Source of the DNA: Branchiostoma floridae
Lineage: Eukaryota > Chordata > Leptocardii > Amphioxiformes > Branchiostomatidae
Assembly: GCF_000003815.2 (NCBI RefSeq)
Contig: NC_049981.1
Span: forward strand, 21,410,257-21,472,256
Length of the DNA stretch: 62,000 nucleotides
Direction: 5' to 3'
The translations under genes and the position numbers were made by a program. The stretch's first letter is position 1. Every line of letters begins with the position of its first letter. The notes beneath the pieces are model-generated. The model saw only the letters and a list, made by a program, of their open reading frames with translations. It searched no databases and had not been told where the DNA came from. Shown here piece by piece: positions 24,050-35,032 of the stretch.

Positions 24050-24560
24050 TATGTCAGAATCGACTGTCTAGCACACCAACTGAATCAATGAGTTTTTTTT
24101 TTCTTATTCAGTTTCAATTGAACCTCATTGCTTAAATCCAACGATGTGATGTAAAAACCGAGTAAACGTTTCATTGCTGTTAAAACCTGACTGAATCATG
24201 GGGTTTTAATTCGGTCTTGGTTGGAACCACCCGGGCGATGTGGAAATATAAATGGCTGCATTGTCTGTTGCAGATTCCAATTTAAGACACCACACAACTA
24301 GCTGAATCAAGGACTTTTTAATTTGGTCTAAATTGAACCCCTGGGTTGGAACCACCCAGGCGATGTGGAAACATAAATGACTACATTGTCTGTTGCAGAT
24401 TTGGCTGTCAAACACCAAACTGCTAGCTGAATCATGGAGTTTTTAATTCGGTCTGAATCGATCCCTTGGTTAAAACCACCAGGCGATGTGGACATATAAA
24501 TAGTTACCTTGTCTGTTGCTGATTCTGCTGTCAAGCAAATTCTGCTGGTTGAATCCAATA
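24050..24560. repeat. Tandem repeat, unit about 115-120 bp, about four copies
   Basis: The ordered phrases CTGAATCAATGAG, TTAATTCGGTCT, GGAACCACCCGGGCGATGTGG, ATATAAATGGCTGC and TTGTCTGTTGCAGATT recur at about 24080, 24190, 24310 and 24430. Copies diverge by 10-25%. Confidence 0.8.
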
Positions 24561-25155
24561 GTGAAGATAGTTCTATAAAGTGCCCACTATATGGCGAGCT
24601 TAACGATCGGCTACTTGTGTATTCTCACCGCGCCCCGATTGTATTTCGTACTCCATCTAGAGGAGTAAGCAACGATAGGGGCCGTAAAATACACCATATA
24701 AACTGTAACAGGTCATGTATAATTGAAACGCATTCAGTCGTTATGGAGTAGTATATATGTACATGTATATGGCCACAAATTATCCAGGATATCAGAAAGA
24801 AAGGATGGCTTCACTACATTATGTACAGAATAACATCCGAATGTGCAAACAAACGAATACTTTTTCTTCAACCCCTTCTTCTCGTCTGTCTTCCAACAAC
24901 ATCAGGTATACATTATTCGTGTAGTTTTTACTGTTACTGACGAACATATAATTAATAAAGTTATCCTTGTTTAATTAGGATTTGTTGGTTTATCTTAATT
25001 GACCTTTGATCTCGCCATTTTTTTATTTCTTTATTTTGTTTTACGCCCGCCCCAAGAAATCATTGAAAACAAAAACGTCAGTAGACAAAATATATATAGA
25101 TATATACTGGCAAATCTAGATGAACTAAATTCAACTTATCTTGCTAGCGATTTAG
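24561..25155. other. Non-coding stretch
   Basis: No supported gene or repeat. An 80-codon plus frame starting inside the tandem repeat at 24509 has no domain. Confidence 0.4.
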
Positions 25156-25431
25156 TCAAACACACTGCGTAAAAGGGAAAGCGTGTCTAAACCTCTCCGA
25201 TGGTTTAACGTGGCATATATCTATATATTCCACGTGAAAACGGACCAGAGTTGTCCTCCTCTTTGAAAGATAAATACATATACTGTAGTTTGCCTCATTT
25301 ACATGTCGAAAAAAACTAATATTACGGCATCGTTTTCTCATATCACCCCTGTGGGGATGCGTCAATGCTTTCCTGTCGGATCCTTGAACCACTGCTGCGT
25401 ATATCCATAAGAAAAACGACATAGACAACAT
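25156..25431 (-). CDS. Hypothetical small secreted-like ORF, 91 residues
   Basis: The frame begins with an ATG and a hydrophobic N-terminus (MLSMSFFLWIYAAVVQG) that resembles a signal peptide with a possible cut after Gly17. It continues as a basic region with four cysteines (RKRC, YSICIYL, DICHV, FTQCV). No family is recognised. The start context is only fair, no TATA, donor or polyadenylation signal makes the case, and such a frame can arise by chance in a window this size. Confidence 0.22.
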   Translation of the reverse strand: MLSMSFFLWIYAAVVQGSDRKALTHPHRGDMRKRCRNISFFRHVNEANYSICIYLSKRRTTLVRFHVEYIDICHVKPSERFRHAFPFTQCV

Positions 25432-25855
25432 GAGAGGGGAAAATAACTATAAATCACTCCTTAGAACGGCCACTGCTGCTGCTGATATGTAGGGAGACAT
25501 ATAGCGAAGAAGGTACGATACATTCGCGACATTTTATTGGTATCCTCCGGGGCGAGCTATTTGTTACAACGTTCTCTTATTAAAGTCACCAACTGCCACA
25601 AGATGCGTAATTCCAACAATATGGTTGTTTGTGTTAAACGGGTTAACTGAATATGCGTTGTTGCAGTATTCTGGCTAGTTTTATAAGGCACAACGAGCAA
25701 GCCAAGGCATGTAATCAACAGCGTTTTTTTTTTAAATTTTTAAGAAAAATGTTATTCTAAGCACTGAAAACAAACCGAAAATAGGAGTTAAGTCACATGT
25801 TTTTGCTGCCCCGTCAATTCGCTTTGATTTTCTAACTCTCTTAGTCTTACTCTAG

Positions 25856-25964
25856 CTATACTCCTGTCAACTGTAAAATATAAATGTATGAAATCTCTAA
25901 ATATTTGCAGTGCAAATATTTAGAGATTTCATACATTTATATTTTACAGTTGACAGGAGTATAG
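25856..25964. repeat. Perfect palindrome, 54-bp arms with one-base centre
   Basis: Bases 25856-25909 are the exact reverse complement of 25911-25964, around a single G at 25910. The outer ends read CTATACTCCTGTCAACTG and CAGTTGACAGGAGTATAG. A diverged direct copy of the left arm occurs at about 26050-26105 (CTCCTGTCAACTGTTAAATCC). Both the left arm and that copy are preceded by TCTAACTCT. There are no mismatches in the arms, so the inverted duplication is recent or maintained. Confidence 0.95.
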
Positions 25965-26115
25965 AAATTTTGCAGAAATCTTCCCTCGAAACTAGACCCG
26001 TGAACTGCTTTAATTCGTCTAAGAATATGATAGAAGTTGCACCTCTAACTCTGTCTCCTGTCAACTGTTAAATCCAAACGTCCGAAATCTTAATAATATC
26101 TGTAGCAAATCTTAC

Positions 26116-26209
26116 CTCGACGCGTGGACTGGTGACAACAGCTCCGATCACCACTCCATCCGTACCGCGGTGGTTCCTCGTCAGGAATGCTCGCTGACCG
26201 CCGTTTCAT
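26116..26209 (-). CDS. Possible first coding exon (31 codons)
   Basis: An ATG-led open segment, MKRRSASIPDEEPPRYGW..., runs 31 codons plus one base into a good splice donor (CGAG|GTAAGATT). It is GC- and CpG-rich compared with its flanks, as is the sequence upstream (to about 26330), which could be a promoter. The start context is weak (AATATGA). There is no domain, and the following exon is not identified. RRSAS is a basophilic-kinase-like site, but that is not evidence for a gene. Confidence 0.22.
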
Positions 26210-26984
26210 ATTCCTCCTCCCTTAGTGTGCTGACAGAATGCGGCGTACCATGCTGCCGTCGTTATTTATGTGTGACGTGTGTGAGATGAGATTCCCGCCA
26301 GGGGCGCACCAGGCCGTGAATGCACGTGCGTGTCCTGGTGAAGATTCGGTACACCGCGTAGGAGGGAGAGGGTCTTGATTGGCGACGTTAATAGTAACAC
26401 GGGGATATTCCTTCCTTTATTACATTCCTGGTAAACAACATCACTCATGGCGTAACGCATACAAATACTGCAACAGTGTACAAATACTGTACAATCTCTC
26501 TCTCTCTCTGTCAGTCAGTCTTTTCTAGACTATGACAAACTACGCAAGAACTTAACGACAAGACAATACAAACTGAATTTACGGACAGATTTATTTGATC
26601 CACTAATAGCACCGGGATGGACCCAAGTACTATTTTTGGGTGGGTTCTTAATCGTGCTCTCCTTAAAGATGGGTCCTCCATTTAACGACGTCACAAGGCG
26701 AAGTAACGAAGGATGCATTTACACCTGAATCGAGAGAAGAAATGCGGTTTCTCTACGGAGCGAGATTCCGAGAACGCTGGTACAAACCAGATACAGATGT
26801 GTCAAGACGGGCGAATATGTAGCTCTAACTGATTGCCTAGGTAGTATGACCTGACCCTGTGCATTGCATACAGACCTCCTTCTCGCCTTGAGCCCATCGC
26901 ACACGGACAGTGTACAGTTCGTCTGCTCAGCAATACTAGCCGTTGTCACACACTCGCGTAGTATAAAACTGTTTTTGGCATGCA
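26210..26984. other. Non-coding stretch
   Basis: A short (TC)n run lies at about 26491-26508. No gene is supported. The 98-codon minus frame at 26719-27015 overlaps a SINE fragment at its upstream edge and is not called. Confidence 0.35.
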
Positions 26985-27060
26985 TGACATAGTTGTGAAG
27001 TGCCTTTCCCAACATCGGGACCTGTCTGGGATGCGAACTCGGTACCTCCAGGTTCTGAAT
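26985..27060 (-). mobile_element. SINE fragment with B-box-like sequence
   Basis: On the minus strand, CGAGTTCGCATCC resembles a tRNA B box and is followed by CAGACAGGTCCCGATGTTGGGAAAGGCACTTCAC. The last part resembles the body of deuterostome tRNA-derived SINEs, as at 52968-53150. Short and decayed. Confidence 0.4.
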
Positions 27061-28010
27061 AAATGGACGGATGCCTTTAATTGCACACGTATACTCTTAC
27101 AATGATGTACAGACCATGACGATAAAGCAGATCAGCAGTTACACTACAGTGAAAAAGGAATATATTTCATCTTACTACATCTACAATGACTAATGGCTAG
27201 TTTGTGCAAGTTCGACTTCTCGCTTCTTATGACAGCTGTATGGATATGTACGGGCAGGTGTAGCTTATCATACAGGTGTACATGTAGTTTATCTAATTGC
27301 AAAAAAGACATGATTTTTTTCCCTATCTAAATATCGAAAACTACATTATAGAGTTGAACCGGTAACACAATGATGATGAAATGATTATAGCTTCTTATTT
27401 GGTCCCAGGGGATGAGGAGACAGAAAAAGCAATACTTTTTAATCTTTGCTGAGACGGCAGTAAGACACGGGATTACATTCTGCATCTTTGATGTAAAGTG
27501 AATGTACAATGAAAATTTAGGCCACAGCAAGTAAAATTTATGGATGACATTCTCTGCAGACCGCAAAAATAATGGATAGGGAGAAGAAAAAAAGGTCGGT
27601 AAAACAACAAGATGGGAAAATTTTTGAAAAATTTTGAAAATATACACCATACATGTCAAAACAGTATCACAGCCTGTATTCAAGACGTGAACTAGTGTAG
27701 TAGAAGAGACACTAGTGAGGTAGACTGGAATTACTAACCAAGTTGGCAGTTACATTTATGGTATACCACTACATCACTAATCTTCCTGGACTTCTCAACA
27801 GACAAACAATTATAAACATATAATGTGATCATGGAATATTTACAATCTATTACCAAAACATCCAAATCAGTCCTACTAGTTGGTTGTTAGAATAAGATTT
27901 GCGCAGTCGTCGAGATCATTTCAAGTCAATTGACAGGTCAGTTTCGCCGAGTCCGTTTTTAAAGGTTCTTAAAGATTGGGCAGTCTGCAGTGCTACTGGT
28001 AGCTGCGGTA
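27061..28010. other. Non-coding stretch
   Basis: AT-rich. The 118-codon minus frame at 27327-27683 is low-complexity hydrophobic translation of AT-rich DNA and is not supported. Confidence 0.4.
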
Positions 28011-28230
28011 AAGGTGGTAATTCACTGCACTTGTAGCGCTGGTGCGGCACTGCGGGGTCCGTTCACTGTGTCACGCTAATTTAGATATTGCGTAATACGT
28101 AAAAGTATGACTAAGAAGACAACAAAATACACAAAACTTAAGAAAATTCGTTCTTTATCTCAGAAATTCGTTGAGTAATCTTTCGAACCCCGCAGTGCCG
28201 CACCGGTGTCCCAAGTGTGTGGAGGCGTTT
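28011..28230. mobile_element. MITE with GTGCGGCACTGCGGGGT inverted repeats
   Basis: The arms 28028-28060 and 28186-28218 are inverted copies, 28 of 33 bases matching, containing GGTGCGGCACTGCGGGGT. The interior is AT-rich (AATACGTAAAAGTATGACTAAGAAGACAAC). The left half is found again at 30401-30575. Confidence 0.75.
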
Positions 28231-28544
28231 AAGGCGTTTGTGTTATACAACCCACTGCCTTCCCTGTCGTGAGGCCGCGCCCCGTGGCACTTCTGTCATC
28301 ACTAATCACGCTCCCAGTCTCCCAGTCTGATTCTGCGCTCTCAATCTGCACAGCAGGCCTCGGGCGGGGCTTATTAGCGTCTGTGTTTGAAGCACCTCGA
28401 CTGTCTGAAACCTAGAGATCCAACAGAGAGGGTCACCAAAGATCGCGGTCTCCAAATAACGACTGATTTTCAAATCATCTCTGTGCCGGAGTTGGGCTTT
28501 CTGTTTATATCGCACTGACGTCACAGAATCTCACACGAGACCCA

Positions 28545-28605
28545 TAGTCTCTACCAGACAAACTACGCTGGATAAAGGGAGAAGAATTCTACAGGGAAGT
28601 TTGGC
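28545..28605 (-). repeat. Dispersed repeat, copy 3 of 3 (inverted)
   Basis: The reverse complement matches the 17500 and 18785 family: AGTCTCTACCAGACAAACTACGCTGG, then GAGAAGAATT. Confidence 0.55.
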
Positions 28606-28679
28606 CACCACAAAATTTATTTTTCAGCTTCTAATGAGAAAGGATACCATTCCTGTGGACTGAATCTTCCGGCCACTTA

Positions 28680-28818
28680 TTCACCTTTATCCGCGGGGTA
28701 ACCTATATTCGTTGTTTTCTGAAGACATGACATTTAGGGATATCAAGTCGAAGGACGGTGATTTCAAACTGCAATAACAAAAACAACTGATATAGGTTAC
28801 TCCGTGGATAAAGGTGAA
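28680..28818. mobile_element. Foldback MITE, about 140 bp
   Basis: TTCACCTTTATCCGCGGGGTAACCTATAT...GTTGTTTT at the left is the inverted copy of AAAACAACTGATATAGGTTACTCCGTGGATAAAGGTGAA at the right. The arms are about 38 bases with few mismatches. Confidence 0.8.
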
Positions 28819-28989
28819 GTAGAGTTATCCATAACCTTTTAGCAAAGCATGTTGGAAGCTTCGAGACCTTCACGGGTTCAAAATTTTAGCGCCCACAGTA
28901 ATAGTTTTGAGTGGGCAGGGCAGACTTGCTGGTATCGCCACTTCATAACACATTCCCTGGTGTTTCCTTCGCTACAAGAGTCTTGGCAC

Positions 28990-29195
28990 GGCTAGTGGTG
29001 CGTACCAAAACTCATATACAGGTTCAAGACCGGACTTGAAGTCCCGACCTGAGCCCATCACTGCATATCATGTGTGCTAGAATTTTATTTTATTTGGAGG
29101 GGGGTCTTTTTCCAGTGCAAATTTCACTATCGATGGAAGGTTTAAGATGCTTTAAGGTGCAATTCCAGTTCCGGGTTTTAGGTACACACCACTAT
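28990..29195. mobile_element. hAT-like MITE (family TAGTGGTGCGTACC), copy 1
   Basis: The inverted ends are AGTGGTGCGTACC and GGTACACACCACT. The flanks carry a direct GCACGGCT on both sides, consistent with a 7-8 bp target duplication. The interior phrases TTTTCCAGTGCAAATTTCACT and ATGGAAGGTTT are shared with the copy at 47019-47429. Terminal sequence and duplication length fit the hAT superfamily. It carries no transposase. Confidence 0.75.
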
Positions 29196-29473
29196 GCACG
29201 GCTTGCTCAGATGAATAATTCTGCAGCGCTACATATCGACCGGGTACCACAGGCAGATGGTAAGTGACATTACTGACCAGGAGATTTATTTCGCCTCCTC
29301 GGCGCGTTCTGCGTGCAGCCCTCGGGCGGCGGTGATGGATGGTGCCGCCGCCTGGAATGTCACGGTGTGACGCGTTCCTCCTCGGTGTGACTCTCAGAAG
29401 AAGAGGCGGTTGTGCATATTACATTCTCCGTCTCTGCTTCTCTGGGACACCGTAACTGTTAACAACCTCGAGC

Positions 29474-30400
29474 CCATTCCAATTCAGACCGGGCTTTTTT
29501 GGTCATCCATGGACCGGGGGGGGGGCTTTTGAGGCCCTCCAATTCTAAGTCCTATAACTCTAACACGACGTGCCGTAGGGCCACTTAATTTTCAGGACAT
29601 GATTTCGACATAATGTCTAATGAGTAATTGACGTTTGACGTTACGTTGACGTAATATGACGTAATTATGACGTCATCGATTTGATTATATTGGCCGAACC
29701 CATGAAAAAAGGGTATTCTCAGAAAACTTCAAGTTATGCAACAAAACTGTAACAACAAGTGCAGATAACAGAATAATAATCTTTATTACAACTTGCGTTG
29801 CCAATAGAAACACCAATGACGTCAAAATGACGTCGTGCACATCTAAGCTACGAGTTGGGCTCCGCCATATTATATCCACCACCTTGAATTTTAAAAAAAT
29901 ACTTTTCTTGCAACAAATAATCACAAAGGGCAATGGAAATAGACTAAATTCATTAATTTAGATGGTTTTTGATGAACACATTTTAAGGGATAATTAGCTT
30001 GTTATTCTTGATCTGGCCATACGGTCCGCCATCTTGGATTTTGGGCTGATGACGTCATCAAGTTAGCATAATTCATGCATATATAATTATGAAAGATATG
30101 CTAGATAATATAAGAGTTTATTTATGTAACAAAATGGCAGTAATATAGCAAAGAAATGTGAAAAACGCATTGTTAGAACCAAAAATAGTGATTTTTGGCA
30201 AAACTGCCTGTCAACAAACGGTTGCCATGGCAACACGAAAAATTTGAAAATTTGTCAAACTTCGTTAAATTGTTGCCAACAATATTTTAGGAAAACTCAC
30301 CAAATTTGGTGGCTCTAGCGTAAGCCGTTCTGGCGTTATTGGACATCAAAGTTGGCGAAGGCCTCAAAAGCCCAACCCCCCCCCCAGGTCTGAATAGGGT
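29474..30400. mobile_element. Non-autonomous DNA transposon with G-rich inverted ends
   Basis: The ends read ATTCAGACC...GGGGGG...CTTTTGAGGCC on the left and the inverse GGCCTCAAAAGCCCAACCCCCCCCC...AGGTCTGAATAGGGTTAA on the right. The AT-rich interior contains stacked CRE-like palindromes (GACGTAATTATGACGTCAT at about 29650-29675) and GGTTGCCATGGCAAC near 30218-30232. No transposase frame is seen. The right end abuts a partial copy of the 28011 MITE. Confidence 0.65.
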
Positions 30401-30575
30401 TAAGGTGGTATCTCACTGCACTTGGGGCACAGCTGCGACACTGTGGGGTTCGTTCGCTGCGACACTGTTGTGTCATTATCGCTGATTTTTTTTCCAAATA
30501 TAATGTAGATATTATTGCATGATACGTAAAAGTATGACCTAGAAGGCAACATAATACATGAAACACTTCGACACC
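30401..30575. mobile_element. Partial second copy of the 28011 MITE
   Basis: AAGGTGGTATCTCACTGCACTTG, CTGTGGGGTTCGTTCGCTG and TGATACGTAAAAGTATGACCTAGAAGGCAAC match the left end and interior of the element at 28011-28230. The right inverted arm is missing. Confidence 0.65.
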
Positions 30576-31289
30576 GTAACTGTAAAAAGGCCTTCTCACA
30601 GAAACCGAATCAGCAGGATTCAATCAGAACTAGCTAGAATGATGAATTTGCAAAATTCGTGCCACATTCGGGTGGGAATTCCAAATGGACGTTATATCCC
30701 TGTCGAGAAGGAATGAGCCGAAATGCCGTCAGAATTCTTTGTCTAGTATTTGATTCCTATACACTTTGAATGCCGTTCGATATTTCTCCACTTCAAATAC
30801 ACCTCGAAAGGTTTGAGCATGGCAAAAACATTCGAGAAGGCCCAAAGAATAGGCAGAAATATCTGAAACGCAGTCTATTCTACACATCTATCTTATGTTT
30901 CTGCATACATTTCTAGGGTTTGACTCATATGTTGGAGGCAGTGGCTGATAGAAAGTGATTTTCGTAGAAATATGTCTTTTTCATGTCTTCTAGCTGGAGA
31001 AAGCTTGAGAATATTGCTTTAGTTTCCCAATCTATACCAGTCCCCTAGGAGATTATAATCGATATCTTCTTGTAGACTCTATGTACATTTAGATATTCCA
31101 CAGTCCCATCTATATCTCTATGTACGGAGCGTACTATTACTCATGCTGTACTCGTTTATGAACGTTATGCATCCAGGTAAACTATATCAAAAACATAATT
31201 TAATCTCTATAACGTAAACTGGATAAAAACTGGAGAATTACTACCGGACATTTCGAGTGACATCCATCACTCTTATTCAGCATTACTAG
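30576..31289. other. Non-coding stretch
   Basis: Nothing is recognised beyond AT-rich unique sequence. Confidence 0.4.
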
Positions 31290-31420
31290 AATGAACTAAT
31301 TAGAATAGAACATGTGGTTAGAATAGAACTATGATTAGAATAGGAAGGAATAGACTAGAATAAAACTATGATTAGAATAGAACCATGATTAGAATAGAAC
31401 AGCGAATAGAATGAACTGAA
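31290..31420. repeat. Minisatellite based on TTAGAATAGAACTATGA
   Basis: The phrase GATTAGAATAGAAC or close variants recurs about seven times over 130 bases. Confidence 0.85.
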
Positions 31421-33660
31421 CAGCGTCTTCAGAACGAACGCATGCATGTGCCGAATACCGTTCTTTAGATTTCGCAGGTCCTTTGCGGGAATCGCGCGTC
31501 GCTGACGCGAAACCGTGACTGACGTGCCCTTAACAGTAATGGTACAAAACCGGCACGGTCCAGTACTCATTCTTGCCGCACTGTTTTTACAAATAAACCA
31601 GACTCACTGTCGAGTAAATTTCTGCAGTACCGCAAGATGCAAAAGAAACTGCATTCGAACATCATACTTTAAAAATCCAAACTCAGAAGGGAGTGTTATT
31701 TTTCATTAGATAATGTATCAATGAATACATGATCAGCTGACTTTGGGTGGAATTCCACTTGTGGCGAATTACGCAACGTGTGTTTGTAAAACAATATGAC
31801 ACTCACTAAATCCATGCAAACCCTACCCATGTATTCCCTATGCGTGTAGACACTTCCTTTATCGTGAATATTTTCGGCATAAATGAGGGGCGCTTAGCAA
31901 ACCAAGAAGGTCAATTGTTCACAAGATATCAAAAAAACACATAACAAGACGTGTTTTTCTTAGCGCCCCTGAAATAAACTTTGTAACCTAACTTAAGTCA
32001 GGCGTTGTCGGGCACATTGTATTAAGCCATAGGCTGAGATTGATTTAATCTGATTAGAGGGTACTTGGGGAGTTTTGTAGAAGACTGAATGCTTTTTGAT
32101 GCGCGTGGGGCTCGTGGGTACTCTATCGTATAATGTTACGTATCATACATTTGTCACTTCCTACAATTATATCTATCGGAAAATATCAGTCCCGTCTGGA
32201 GTGGAATCCCCCTTTAACGTTAGAATGATTTCTGTTTTTTAACGGGTTTGTTCAGTGAAATGCCATTCGACAACTTCTGGGCAACGAACTGAGTTGAGGG
32301 ACGGGAGACAGTGTAAATGCAGGCTACTTTACCCTTTGGGCCAGAGTCCAAAGCGGTGCCGATTACCCCAAGGTAATGTAATGACTAGTACAGTATGCAC
32401 CAAGAGACTTTCCAGGCCGTAAGTAAGTTACGCGTAACGCTTAACGCCCTGTCCGCATTTTCTCCATGTTTGTTTCAGTTCAGTTACTGTACTTTACTCA
32501 GGTTGCAACAAAAACAGTTCAGTTGAGCTCGTGGGCCTGTGTCCTCCTATACTGGATTAACTTCCTAAGCGTTAACAAAGGACGCCTGCGACGCTCGTCC
32601 TGTTGCCATAGCAGTACTGCCATTTCTTCATGTTGCACCACATGTCCTGCCAGTTTCAACCATGATTATGCATTTGTTTAAAAAATTGTTTTTTTCTTTC
32701 ATTTCACCAGAAAGGTCACGGAAACACAAGCTGTGGAAGACGACAGAGAGTAAACAACCTGTTAATATTCAAAATGGCAGATTCAGACAATCAATACTGT
32801 ATTGAGCATATGACCACTCCCCACAGAGTACTTCGCAAGAAATAATCCGTCGCATTCACTGTTGTTCAGATGTAAATGTAACATCCACTCCTGTAACCGT
32901 TAATTCCGCCAGGTGCCACATGAGAAAATATGTGTTCAATAAAATCTTGAAAAGGTCTCTATGATATTTATTGAACTGGCGGTATCATGACACCTGGTGG
33001 AGGGGAGAGTTGATGTTATATTTCAACCTGCGCGATTTTTATTTTATTTTTATTCAGTGTGCAATGTTGGGAAACAACAAAAAAGATGACAAAACAATCC
33101 ACAGCCCAAATATTAACAGGCAAGCCTGTGTCTGTAATTTTTGAGAAACAAGCAAACTATGATTATTTATCATTATAAATTGTAATATTCAAATTCCCAG
33201 CTTCAGACAATCAGCACCACCCTATAAATAAGACGAATCTAAAATTGTTTGTCACATTGCATCGCGGATCAGCTGCTGGAACACGTATCCTACAGGCACA
33301 ACAGCAACAAGGGCGCGGAAAGGGCCTTGATATCTTGCTGGCAAGAAAGTTCCAACTGACGATATTCTGACTAGACTGAAAGGTAAGTTTTGATCAACCT
33401 TAAAGGCAATTTTCTTCTATAGGCAGCAGGCATACATTATGGGTATTGTCATGTACGTATGCGCCCCACAAGGGGGGGGGGGGGTGCTCCTTAGCCATGG
33501 GTATTGTTTCTTCCAAATCTTCCAAAAGCACCATTATCAAGGTAAGTTTGGTCACACACACAGCACTTTGACAGGGCTGAAAGCAAGACATTCCTGCAAA
33601 CAGTCAAATACATGCAAATTCACACAGAAGTCAGTAAATATGCGTACCATGTTTTCATGA
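31421..33660. other. Non-coding stretch with a short hairpin
   Basis: At about 31886-31972 AGGGGCGCTTAGC is inverted as CTTAGCGCCCCT, an 87-bp foldback that may be a tiny MITE. At about 32908-32998 CCAGGTGCCACATG and TCATGACACCTGG form another inverted pair around AT-rich DNA. A 12-base G run lies near 33473. Open frames here are short and unsupported. Confidence 0.5.
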
Positions 33661-33790
33661 ACTTTAATATGAATGAATGAATGAATGAATGAATGAATGA
33701 ATGAATGAATGAATGAATGAATGAATGAATGAATGAATGAATGAATGAATGAATGAATGAATGAATGAATGAATGAATGAATGAATGAAT
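33661..33790 (-). repeat. (GAAT)n run forming the LINE 3' tail
   Basis: About 30 uninterrupted GAAT units. On the minus strand this is (ATTC)n directly after the LINE 3' end, as expected for a microsatellite-tailed non-LTR retrotransposon. It also yields an IHSFIHSF frame that is not a gene. Confidence 0.9.
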
Positions 33791-34217
33791 TTTATTAACG
33801 TGTCATGCGTTAGAACGCCCAGCCCACGTGGGCTTATAAGACACACACAATACAAATCATAATTGAACATAGGATATTATAACATAAAAGAACGTCAGGA
33901 ACATAATCGGTATCGGGTAACAGACCAGATATCAAATCATAATCACCAAAATTAAACCATCAAACAAGGGTTTCGTAGAGCTAAACAGAGCAGAGTTTAT
34001 ACAGAAGATAAGGAAAAACATACTAGTAGACAGGAAATAATCGGAAACCATTATACAAATCGGGTAACAGGCCAGATATCAAATCATAATCACATTAATC
34101 AAAACCATCAAACAAGGGTTTCGCATAGCTAAACAGAGCAGAGATTATACAGAAAATAAGGAAAACATAATACATGTAGAACAGTAATGGTTGTACATAA
34201 GTGGACAGGTTGTGAGT

Positions 34218-34688
34218 TCAAGTGTATAATCGCCTTCTTCTTTTGTTCCAAGCTTTGCGTAAGAAGTTAGAAATTTCGGAGACCCCCTCTTCAAACAACC
34301 ACTTAATTCTGAATTCGTCCCGTTCCCAGATGACCTCTAGACATTTGTCGAACATTTTGCAGAAGATGCTTTCTCGCAAGTCGTCATAAAACGGGCAGTA
34401 AAAAAGAAAGTGTGCCTCATTTTCTACCTCGCCCAGGCTACACATTGTGCAGATTCTATTATGATCCTCAGGTATTGCTTGATACCGTCCGGTCTCAATG
34501 TACAATGGTAATATCCCTGCTCGGAACTGCGCACAGAGGGATCTTTGGCTTTTACACAGGTTCATTTTAACATAATGTTCTGTACAGTAGGCATCCTTAA
34601 ATACAAGAAGTTTATTTGCAAGTTCGTGCCCGAGGGCTAATTGCAAGTACATGGTATACACATAGTGACAATGGACGGTCATAAACAA
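34218..34688 (-). pseudogene. LINE ORF2 C-terminal region
   Basis: The frame carries the usual post-RT Cys/His cluster of LINE ORF2 (CTMCSLGEVENEAHFLFYCPFY, a C-x2-C-x9-H-x4-C pattern) and FRAGILPLYIETGRY before it, followed by a basic end (KAWNKRRRRLYT). It is in a different frame from the RT segment, and another short frame (34869-35171) bridges part of the distance. At least two frameshifts therefore separate it from the RT. It was once part of one ORF2 protein, probably contributing to RNA binding or target recognition. Confidence 0.75.
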
Positions 34689-35032
34689 TGTTCTAATCTA
34701 ATACTAGTGTTGGCTATTTCTAAGCAGGTTGGGTTTGACTTCTTTTTTGGAAGCAGAGGGAGACGAAAAGCCCCACATCTCTGGTACTCTGACAACTCAC
34801 TCTATGACCCTGTATATGTATGTAATATGATAAGGAACAGAATTACCAATATGTATATCCAGACGTCTCTACATAATATAAGTATAGATACCGGTAAGCT
34901 GAGATTCTACAAAACTTGTAAATAATCTATAGGTTGTCAGTTTGGGCTTTAACCATATGTCAGAAGCCCAATCTTCTTGGTGCATATCAAACAATTTCTC
35001 TTTTATTTGCTTTATGTTAGCCCTTAAGTTGT

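Noticed and set aside
27327-27683. 118-codon hydrophobic minus frame
   Set aside because: AT-rich composition alone explains the Phe/Ile/Leu-rich translation; no conserved motif.
33664-33870. 68-codon minus frame of FIHSFIHS
   Set aside because: Translation of the (GAAT)n tail of the LINE.
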